Positions 31,651 to 38,329 of a DNA stretch of 38,329 bases are shown here, piece by piece. The stretch comes from an uncultured Burkholderiales bacterium (GTDB lineage: Bacteria; Pseudomonadota; Gammaproteobacteria; Burkholderiales; Burkholderiaceae_C). The position numbers and the translations under genes are program-made. The notes under the pieces were generated by a model that saw nothing but the letters and a program-made list of their open reading frames with translations, was not told the DNA's origin and made no database searches. Position 1 is the first letter of the stretch; each line of letters opens with the position of its first letter. Where the stretch lies: the NCBI GenBank assembly GCA_903871545.1, contig CAIQHG010000003.1:1-38329 (forward strand). The letters are read 5' to 3'.

Positions 31651-32187
31651 TCATCTACGCGGAACAATAACGTTTTCTTCAGTAATGAAATCTATCTCTT
31701 TGCCAATAAATGCTGCGCCATCAGCTCTGAGCGCTGCAAATGCGGGCGACTTAATTGCAAGATCAAAGGAGGCCTGATCTTCAAACCACATTTCAGCTAT
31801 GCCGTCTACTTCAACTTCCATTGGAAGCGGTCCATCTTTTCTGTAGGTGGATTTTGTAATAACTGTGCAGGTATATTTGTAAATACCAGGTATGCCGTAT
31901 GCTATTGGTGCATGGACCTCTAGCCAATGTTTCAAAAACTCTTCCCTGGTTTGATCAGGCTTTCTTGCTAAGAGTGAAGCACGCTTAATCATCTTTGTTG
32001 CTTGAGGAGCTTTTAAACCAGAAGCAGCAATGGGTTTCCTTGGCAATGGATCTTGTATGGACCGGGAATCTTTAGGTCCCGTTGCACCCTGCTCAGTAGC
32101 AAAGGCTTTCTTTGCAGCTTCTTCATCTGTCCAGTGAAGATAAGCCCATTCATGGTCTTCGCCTGCATAAACGAAATATCCGTCCAT
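31651..32187 (-). pseudogene. EthD-domain protein, 3' part of a frameshifted gene
   Basis: The 178-residue frame contains an EthD/dimeric alpha-beta barrel domain (from MIKRASLLARKPDQTREEFL and KHWLEVHAPIAYGIPGIYKY to EMWFEDQASFDLAIKSPAFA). Before it lies AGEDHEWAYLHWTDEEAAKKAF, the tail of a first similar domain whose beginning is in another frame upstream. No ribosome site precedes the nominal ATG. Removing one T from the seven-T run at about 32202-32208 joins this frame to the upstream one. EthD proteins are small ligand-binding or accessory proteins; the original product was probably a secreted two-domain protein. Confidence 0.65.
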
Positions 32188-32680
32188 GCCATTGGTTGAA
32201 AAAAAGTTGAGTTACTAAATTAACGTGGCGTCTGAGTCTTGCCAGATACGCATCATCCGTGAACGATGCATTTTTACGAGTCATCACAAGTGCCGTAAAA
32301 CCCTTTGACCAATCTGGGGCATTATCTACAACCGCGTAGGGAGTCCGTGTTTTCATGCTCATGACTCCACCACTAGGTAGGGGCTGAACAGGAGTGCAAT
32401 TGCTGTTCTTTAAGTCAGATATTGAAACAACTCTACCAATACCGCTAGGAGGTCCCTCAATCTCCCAGCCGATAAATAAAGAGGAAGAATTAAGATTACT
32501 CGTGAAGGAATTTAATTCATTTGCACTACAAAAGGACAAAGGCTTAATTGCCAGTGTGGAATTCCCAATTGTTTTATCGACGTTTGGGATATCTGGTAAT
32601 GTATTTTGTCCCCAGGCAAATGAATATAAAAATGTAAGTATTGTTAATAGAGCGGAATATCTGAAATATATTGAGAACAT
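32150..32680 (-). pseudogene. 5' part of the frameshifted secreted EthD-type gene
   Basis: From the ATG at 32680 the frame has a signal peptide (MFSIYFRYSALLTILTFLYS, cleaved near AWGQ) and a mature part with SSLFIGWEIEGPPSGIGRVV and KGFTALVMTRKNASFTDDAY, the first strand of a barrel domain, then RRHVNLVTQLF. After that it shifts into nonsense (NQWHGRIFRLCRRRP) and stops at 32150. The missing part of the domain continues in the other frame from about 32205. The frame is open upstream to 32833 but only this ATG gives a signal peptide at the N-terminus. A sequencing error in the T-run is the alternative. Confidence 0.6.
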
Positions 32681-32833
32681 ATTGAGCTGTAGGGTTTTAA
32701 GTAGTAATGCCTCGATTTTCATCCATTCATTATGAATTGATGAATAACGCGCAAAGGATGTTGATTTTCTGACGAAGGGGCTATAGCACTTGCTATGGTA
32801 AACCCGCAGTAGTGAAATCAAATCATAAGACAT

Positions 32834-33084
32834 TCTCTTTTAATTGACTACCCCTTTGTCAACCCAATAAATCTTCCCTGCTTTTACGAACAGGTGGAGG
32901 AGAGACGACAGCCTCATGGCGACACTTGATTTTCAAGGTTAAAGTAACTACAAATGAAGTTATATTAAGCGTGTGTAATTTGAATGGGATCTAGATTGGG
33001 GCCTAAGTAACTAAACCCAACACGGCGTAAGCTTTGATGTGGAGGCACGGGTCTTCTTAGACGCTCAAATAATTTTTTAAAATC
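32834..33084. other. Divergent intergenic gap, nothing specific seen
   Basis: About 250 bases separate the EthD-type gene from the desaturase. No clear promoter, hairpin or repeat is evident. The base composition rises in GC toward the desaturase. Confidence 0.4.
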
Positions 33085-34008
33085 ATGGCTACAGCACCCC
33101 GCGTTAAACCCGAAGACTTCTTCAGCCCCGAAGAGTGGGCTCGCCTGAGCAAGCGTTCGACTTGGCGCGGTTTGGTGTGCGTTGTCCATTGCTGGGGAGT
33201 AATCGCCGCATCCATGGCTTTGGTAGCGTGGTCACCTTGGTTCATGCCCTTAGCCGTTCTGTGGGTGGGCAACCGTCAATTGGGCTTATTCATCTTGATG
33301 CACGACGCCGCCCATGCGTTGTTGCATCCGTCCAGGCGCGTCAACGATGCTGTTGGGTTTTGGCTCTGCGGCAGTGAGATGCATGTTTATCGCACCTATC
33401 ACTTGCAGCACCACCGCTATGTGCAACAAACTGAAGATCCGGACCTGGTGTTGTCAGCCCCGTTTCCTATCACTCAGACCTCGTTGCGGCGAAAAATGTG
33501 GAGAGACATCTCGGGCCAGACCTTTTACAAGCAACGCATCGAGCCCGGAGTAATTGCTTGGGGTAGCCCACCCATTGGAGAAAACCGATGGACATCTTTA
33601 GGGCGGTGGGTACGCCAAGTGCGTTGGTTTTTGGGCGCTAATGCGTTATTTGCGATGGTTTTTTTCGGTGCAGGTTGGGGTTGGCTGTGGGTAGGGGTTT
33701 GGTTGTTGCCCATGGCGACTTGGTTGCCGCTGATCACTCGCTTGCGCAATATTTCAGAGCATGCCCTAGTCGCCCCCAATGAGCCCGATCCCTTACACCA
33801 TGCCCGCACCACCCATGCCAACATGTGGGAGCGGATGTGGTTGGCTCCGTATTGGGTCAATTACCACTGTGAACATCATATGTTTACCCAAATTCCTTGC
33901 TGGAATTTGCCTGTGGCGCACCGTTTACTTCATGCAAAGGGGGTGACGGCTCGCATGAACACCGCTTCCAGTTACCTGGCGCTGTTGCGCCAAGCCGCCC
34001 CGACATAA
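33085..34008 (+). CDS. Membrane fatty acid desaturase
   Basis: The 307-residue di-iron membrane enzyme introduces a double bond in a fatty acyl chain or hydroxylates a related lipid. All three histidine boxes are present: HDAAH (73-77), HLQHH (106-110) and HCEHH (261-265), with hydrophobic segments at about 30-48, 52-72 and 185-220. Length is normal. No clear ribosome site precedes the ATG. It is richer in G and C than all its neighbours and stands alone between an EthD-type relic and a giant surface protein gene, which may mean transfer from another lineage. The regiospecificity is not deducible. Confidence 0.85.
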   Translation: MATAPRVKPEDFFSPEEWARLSKRSTWRGLVCVVHCWGVIAASMALVAWSPWFMPLAVLWVGNRQLGLFILMHDAAHALLHPSRRVNDAVGFWLCGSEMHVYRTYHLQHHRYVQQTEDPDLVLSAPFPITQTSLRRKMWRDISGQTFYKQRIEPGVIAWGSPPIGENRWTSLGRWVRQVRWFLGANALFAMVFFGAGWGWLWVGVWLLPMATWLPLITRLRNISEHALVAPNEPDPLHHARTTHANMWERMWLAPYWVNYHCEHHMFTQIPCWNLPVAHRLLHAKGVTARMNTASSYLALLRQAAPT

Positions 34009-34435
34009 AGCAAAAGGTGAGAACTGCGAAAGGCACTTGACCTTCAATGTGCTTGCCATTTCCAAGGGTTGATGAAAGACAAACGAAAATTTACAATTGT
34101 GGTAAATCCTCAATAAATTTTGAGAGCATATGGGTTTTTTATACAGTATCAAGATCCCCTCTCTAACTAAAGAAAAACTGAAAAAGATTCACAGCCCAAA
34201 TCAAATATTACGAATATTGGGTTCGAAACTACTTATTTGGTTTTGTAATGCTTAAAACCTGGGGAAGTTTGACTGCCATACTAGGGCCCCAGCAAACCAT
34301 TCCCATTCAGTTCTCCGACCTGCCTTTTTTGTGTGCCAATATTGGTTTGAATTGCCTGGTCAAAATTCAATAGAATTCAACAGCGCAGAGGATCATGCAT
34401 GGGGCTAGAGCGCGAAGTCGAAATCCTATTGAAAA
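34009..34435. other. Gene-free region with copy 2 of the long-range repeat
   Basis: Between the converging desaturase and giant-protein genes lie 427 bases. Apart from the 35-base repeat at 34337-34371 and a short AATATT-ACG-AATATT symmetry near 34207, I see nothing. No intrinsic terminator with a T-run is evident on either side. Confidence 0.45.
34337..34371 (-). repeat. 35-base repeat, copy 2 (inverted relative to 3830-3864)
   Basis: The reverse complement of this stretch matches 3830-3864 at 34 of 35 positions, the single difference being an A/T change after CAATTCA. Flanks are not alike beyond a few bases. Confidence 0.75.
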
Positions 34436-37400
34436 TTAGGGCTTGTTAATCCAGAACCCGACCCCAGGCGTAAGCGTCTTTTGACTCGTACTGAAATCCA
34501 GGTAGCCATTGTTCTGGGTGTAATTTATGAGCTGACCACTAGCGTCAAGACTTGGTGCATAGAAATACCACTTGGACCCATCTGCTTGCCATGCCCATAG
34601 TGAAGTTATGTTGCTAATTGTTGTGCCTGATGAGAGTGGAGTTAGACTCAGCGAAGAGTTGAAATTCGAAGGGGATTTGCTATCACCCATTGCAATCAAG
34701 CTCCATCCAGATTTAAGCTGCTGTGCTCCACCAGATTGGAAGTCTGTAGCGAGTATTTGAACTCCATTAGGCATTTGTAGGTCAAAGGATTGTTTAGCGT
34801 TAACCCAGAACCCTTCACCGCCAACAATAGTACTCAGCGCGTCATAGCCATTGGTTGAAACGTAATCTGATAGGGCTTGAGAGGAGAGTGTTGGCGCATA
34901 AAACGCCCAACGCGCTTTATCCGCTAACCACTTCCATACAGCCGTGATTTTGGATGTATCTGATAACAAAGAGGTGACATCAATCGGTGTGTTGTAGCTG
35001 TTGCCTATCAAATTCCAGCCAGCAACTATAGAGATAGTTGTGGACGGCAGTGTTGGCGTTACGCTATTGGAAGCGCTAGAGGCAGTTCCTGTTCCTGCAC
35101 TATTGGTGGCAGTTACCGTGAATGCATAGGCTGTCCCGTTAGTTAAACCACTTACTGTTATGGGTGAAGAAGTACCAAAAGCAGACTTACCACCTGGGAT
35201 TGAAGTTACGGTATAGCCCGTGATACTTGCTCCGCCATTATTAGATGGGGCTGTAAAGCTCACTGTTGCACTAGCATTACCAGGTGTTGCGCTCACTCCT
35301 GTAGGCGAACCGGGAACTGCTACAGGCAATGTAGGCGTGACGCTATTGGATGGAGCTGAGTTTGCACTAGAACCTGCAGAGTTAATAGCTACAACAGTAA
35401 AGCTATATGCCGCTCCATTGGTAAGTCCAGTGACGGTGATAGGTGACCCTGAACCAGTTGCATAAAACCCGCCTGGGCTTGATGTAACTCGGTAACTAGT
35501 AATAGTTGCTCCACCGTTACTAGAGGGTGGACTAAAGGAGATGGTTGCTGAAGCATTACCGGCAACTGCGCTTATTCCGGTTGGTACACCAGGCACAGTG
35601 GCAGGAGCTGTTGGGGTGACTGAGTTGGAAGCCGCGGAAGATGCGCTTGTGCCCGTATTTGTAGTCATCTTTGCTGTGAAGGTGTAAGCAGTACCATTAG
35701 TCAGCCCTGTAATGGTTATGGGCGAGCTAGAGGATGTTGCAGTAATCCCACCGGGACTCGAGGTGACAGTATACGAGGGTGCACCCGCTGGAACCAAATA
35801 GCAGGAAATTGGTGCTTCAGGTGGTCCTCCAGCTATGCAAGAACTTGTTGAGGAAGTAATAGCCACAGTCGCCGAAGCATTTCCAGCAACGGCAGATACA
35901 GATGGTGTTAGTGGCAAATTCGGATAGTAGACCGCTATGTTGGATGATGTAGACGAAGAACTAGGGCCTGCTGTATTGGAAGCTGTAACTGTGAAGGTGT
36001 AGTGGACTCCGCTAGTCAGACCACTTACAGTAATTGGTGAAGAATTACCAGTGGCTGTTTGCCCGCCTGAACTAGTGACGGTATAGCTCGTAATGGCTGC
36101 ACCCCCATTATTAGAAGGCGCATTAAAGCTAATAACTGCACTAGCATTACCTGCGGTTGCACTAACTCCCGTTGGAGCCCCGGGAGCAGACACAGGAGCA
36201 ATAGGAGTTACGCTAGGCGATGAGGCAGAGAATGCGCCTGTTCCAGCAGTGTTAACTGCGGCCACTGTAAAGGTATAGGCTGATCCATTAACTAAGCCAG
36301 ATACCGTAATAGGAGACGAAGTTCCAGTAACCGTTGTATTGCCAGGACTTACTTTCACCACATAACCGGTGATGCTCGAACCGCCATTACTTGATGGCGT
36401 ATTAAAACTAACCACTGCTTGCCCGTTGCCGGCGCTGACACTTGGAGCATTTGGCGCATTGGGGACGGTGATTACGTTTAGAGCCGCAACTGGTGGTCTA
36501 TCCGAATTTGTTCCAACACCAACCCACACGCCTTCACCTGGCTGTAGGTTTGCTAGATTGAGATAACCATTACTTCCGATAAAACTACTCAATAAACCCG
36601 TAAGTTGCAAATTAGTGGAGTAAAACATCCACTTTGAGCTAGGAGCATCCCAGCTCCATAAACTATCTACATAATTACCTGAAGAAGACAGAAGAAGTGA
36701 AAGATTATTAGGTGAGATCTCTTGACCTAAACCTACCAACGTCCATTTCGATGAAGTAACTATGCTGTTGTTGTTAAACGATGCATTGCCTTGGGTCGTT
36801 AGGGTGTTTGCAGTTAAAGCATTCACCCAAAAACCTTCACCTGGGTTGATAGAGTTTAAAACTTCATAACCTTGATTAATTGCATAATTTGCCAACTGTA
36901 CATTACTTAAACTTGGAGCATAAACAGCCCATTTGGATGTTGTGGGCACCCATTTCCAAATGGAAGAGAATTTGGTTGAATCAGAGAACACAGAAGAAGC
37001 ATCTATGGCGGCATCCAAACTATTGGCAACCAAATTCCAGCCAGAAAGAAGTTGAATGGAGAGGCTGGCTTTTGGAGTCACAGAGTTTGAAGTTTGCGAG
37101 GCAAGGCTGTTGCCGACAGAGTTAGTCGCAGTCACAGTAAACGTATAAGAAATACCATTAGTTAGACCAGTTAAATTAATAGGAGAAGTCGTTCCAGTAG
37201 CTGTTCTTCCGCCTGGTGATGCGGTCACAGTGTAGTTTGTAATAGAAGCCCCACCTGAATTAGTGGGTGCTGAAAAACTAACGGATGCAGAGGTGTTGCC
37301 CGGCGTTGCATTGACGCTTGTCGGAGCGCCTGGTACTGTTAAAGCCACATTAATAGTTTGTGTAACTTGATTAGCTGCATCGTAATTGGCGTTGCCAAGC

Positions 37401-38329
37401 TGATTGGCGGCAATAGTACATGATCCTCCAGCGATAACATTCAGTGTTGAATTAGAAACAGAGCAAACGTTTGGTGTAAGGCTAGTAAAGGTCACAGCAT
37501 TTCCTGATGTACCTCCCGTCGCGCTCAAACTAATGGAGGCGCCGTAGTTAAGATTGGCAACTGGTACAAAACTAATGTATTGACCCACCTTAGGCACAGA
37601 AATAATTTGAGTGACCTGTGCAGCAGATAAATAATTCAGATTCCCTAGCTGATTAGCGGCGATGATGCAAGTTCCAGCTGTAATCGCATTAACAGTGACG
37701 CCAGAAATAAAACAAACACTGGGTGTTAGGCTAGTCAGCGTTACTGCGTTACCAGAGGTACCTCCGGTTGCAGTAATAGTTGCTGATCCCAGATAACTTA
37801 GAGAGGGCACTGATCCGAAATTGATGACCTGAGAAGACTCCTGCTGTGGTGTGACTGAATCAGATGCACTGGAATATGCGCCAGTTCCGGCACTATTTTT
37901 GGCTGCGACAGAAAAGTTGTAACTTGTTCCATTACTCAGTCCGGTCACTGTAGCAGGAGAGCTTGTCACGTTGACTGTTGTATTGCTCGGGCTTACCTTA
38001 ATTACATAACCAGTGACAGCAGCACCGCCATTAGATGAAGGGGGTGAGAAAGAGATTACGGCTTTACTGTTTCCCGCTTGAACTGATGTTATCGTTGGTG
38101 AATCAGGATAGTAGATTGCAGGTTGTCCTGCTGTAGGGGGTGCCAAATTACTAGTCCCACTTCCAATATATATACCCTCACCAGGCTGGACCGTTCTTAA
38201 TCCGAGGTTAGTAAAACCATTAGTGTTGGCATACGTGTCAAGGGTTCCTGATGCATCCAGTGTGGGGGAATAAAACCCCCACTTACTGTTAATTGAATCC
38301 CACACCCATAGGCTATCAACATTATTACC
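34436..38329 (-). CDS. Giant Fn3-repeat surface protein, C-terminal 1297 residues (start outside window)
   Basis: The frame is open to the right edge, so only the C-terminal part is seen. It holds seven fibronectin type III-like modules (typical: PGAPTGVSATAGNASAVISF ... SPITVSGLTNGTAYTFTV ... SNSVTP). Two tandem Ig-like modules lie between the first and second Fn3 (GTSGNAVTxTSLTPxVC ... IAANQLGNxNY). A third module type with SGWNLVANS / AGWNLIGNS, x-W-K-W-x-x-x-x-W-A-x-Y-A-P and PGEGFWVN occurs partly at the left of the visible protein, once in the middle and once at the C-terminus, which ends GVGFWINKP. The protein is Ser/Thr/Asn rich and low in Cys, typical of exported adhesin-like giants. 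No anchor or secretion signal is visible at the C-terminus. Confidence 0.85.
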   Translation of the reverse strand, partial: GNNVDSLWVWDSINSKWGFYSPTLDASGTLDTYANTNGFTNLGLRTVQPGEGIYIGSGTSNLAPPTAGQPAIYYPDSPTITSVQAGNSKAVISFSPPSSNGGAAVTGYVIKVSPSNTTVNVTSSPATVTGLSNGTSYNFSVAAKNSAGTGAYSSASDSVTPQQESSQVINFGSVPSLSYLGSATITATGGTSGNAVTLTSLTPSVCFISGVTVNAITAGTCIIAANQLGNLNYLSAAQVTQIISVPKVGQYISFVPVANLNYGASISLSATGGTSGNAVTFTSLTPNVCSVSNSTLNVIAGGSCTIAANQLGNANYDAANQVTQTINVALTVPGAPTSVNATPGNTSASVSFSAPTNSGGASITNYTVTASPGGRTATGTTSPINLTGLTNGISYTFTVTATNSVGNSLASQTSNSVTPKASLSIQLLSGWNLVANSLDAAIDASSVFSDSTKFSSIWKWVPTTSKWAVYAPSLSNVQLANYAINQGYEVLNSINPGEGFWVNALTANTLTTQGNASFNNNSIVTSSKWTLVGLGQEISPNNLSLLLSSSGNYVDSLWSWDAPSSKWMFYSTNLQLTGLLSSFIGSNGYLNLANLQPGEGVWVGVGTNSDRPPVAALNVITVPNAPNAPSVSAGNGQAVVSFNTPSSNGGSSITGYVVKVSPGNTTVTGTSSPITVSGLVNGSAYTFTVAAVNTAGTGAFSASSPSVTPIAPVSAPGAPTGVSATAGNASAVISFNAPSNNGGAAITSYTVTSSGGQTATGNSSPITVSGLTSGVHYTFTVTASNTAGPSSSSTSSNIAVYYPNLPLTPSVSAVAGNASATVAITSSTSSCIAGGPPEAPISCYLVPAGAPSYTVTSSPGGITATSSSSPITITGLTNGTAYTFTAKMTTNTGTSASSAASNSVTPTAPATVPGVPTGISAVAGNASATISFSPPSSNGGATITSYRVTSSPGGFYATGSGSPITVTGLTNGAAYSFTVVAINSAGSSANSAPSNSVTPTLPVAVPGSPTGVSATPGNASATVSFTAPSNNGGASITGYTVTSIPGGKSAFGTSSPITVSGLTNGTAYAFTVTATNSAGTGTASSASNSVTPTLPSTTISIVAGWNLIGNSYNTPIDVTSLLSDTSKITAVWKWLADKARWAFYAPTLSSQALSDYVSTNGYDALSTIVGGEGFWVNAKQSFDLQMPNGVQILATDFQSGGAQQLKSGWSLIAMGDSKSPSNFNSSLSLTPLSSGTTISNITSLWAWQADGSKWYFYAPSLDASGQLINYTQNNGYLDFSTSQKTLTPGVGFWINKP

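Overview
The window looks like a chromosome segment from a low-to-mid GC betaproteobacterium of the order Burkholderiales. The basis is four Bug/TctC-type solute receptors without their membrane partners, a betaproteobacterial form of the NrtA-type receptor, dense clusters of acyl-CoA enzymes, and a surface protein built of Fn3 and 'GWNL(I/V)' modules. A Polynucleobacter-like freshwater genus is my guess from memory of such proteins and is not proven. No rRNA, intact tRNA, CRISPR array or intact transposase was found.

Layout. (1) 1-1.5 kb is a toxin-antitoxin strip: the end of a RelE/ParE-like toxin, an AbrB/PIN (VapBC-like) pair with a 12-bp-arm palindrome upstream, and a broken HigA-like antitoxin. 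(2) 1.5-3.7 kb (-) is an AT-rich SulP transporter fused to STAS and cyclic-nucleotide-binding domains. (3) 3.7-4.6 kb is a graveyard with a long-range repeat, a gene remnant and a possible group II intron tail. It ends in a textbook sigma-54 promoter. (4) 4.65-8.36 kb (+) is a cyanate uptake and breakdown operon: receptor, permease, ATPase and cyanase. (5) 8.47-13.05 kb (-) holds a Bug receptor, an HXXEE membrane protein, and an enoyl-CoA hydratase/CoA-binding/O-acetylhomoserine sulfhydrylase operon. (6) 13.5-15.3 kb (+) is a cupin-like protein and a Bug receptor, facing a D-aminoacylase-type amidohydrolase (15.4-17.1 kb, -). (7) 17.4-25.3 kb (+) is a carboxylic-acid catabolic cluster: paired acyl-CoA dehydrogenases, crotonase, class III CoA-transferase, MDR reductase, MaoC-like protein and two Bug receptors. 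(8) 25.3-32.7 kb (-) holds a Tat-exported two-subunit molybdenum hydroxylase, a DUF6152 / conserved exported protein / two DUF6644-like membrane protein cassette, a one-heme lipoprotein, and an EthD-family gene broken by a frameshift. (9) 33.1-34.0 kb (+) is a GC-richer fatty acid desaturase. (10) 34.4 kb to the right edge (-) is the C-terminal 1297 residues of a giant Fn3-repeat surface protein.

How the genes work together. The cyanate operon makes nitrogen starvation physiology explicit: NtrC-like half-sites and a GG-N10-GC promoter precede the transporter, and cyanase turns the imported cyanate into ammonia and CO2. The 17-25 kb cluster has the enzymes to activate an imported acid to a CoA thioester, dehydrogenate and hydrate it, with Bug proteins for capture. 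The 25-32 kb block suggests periplasmic oxidation of an unknown substrate, with electrons passing to a c-type cytochrome and perhaps the DUF6644-like membrane proteins; this is inference. The most unusual non-genic signals are two inverted copies of a composite low-complexity/G-tract element (9.5 and 28.5 kb), a 35-bp inverted repeat about 30.5 kb apart, and a perfect 30-bp palindrome at 13.2 kb.
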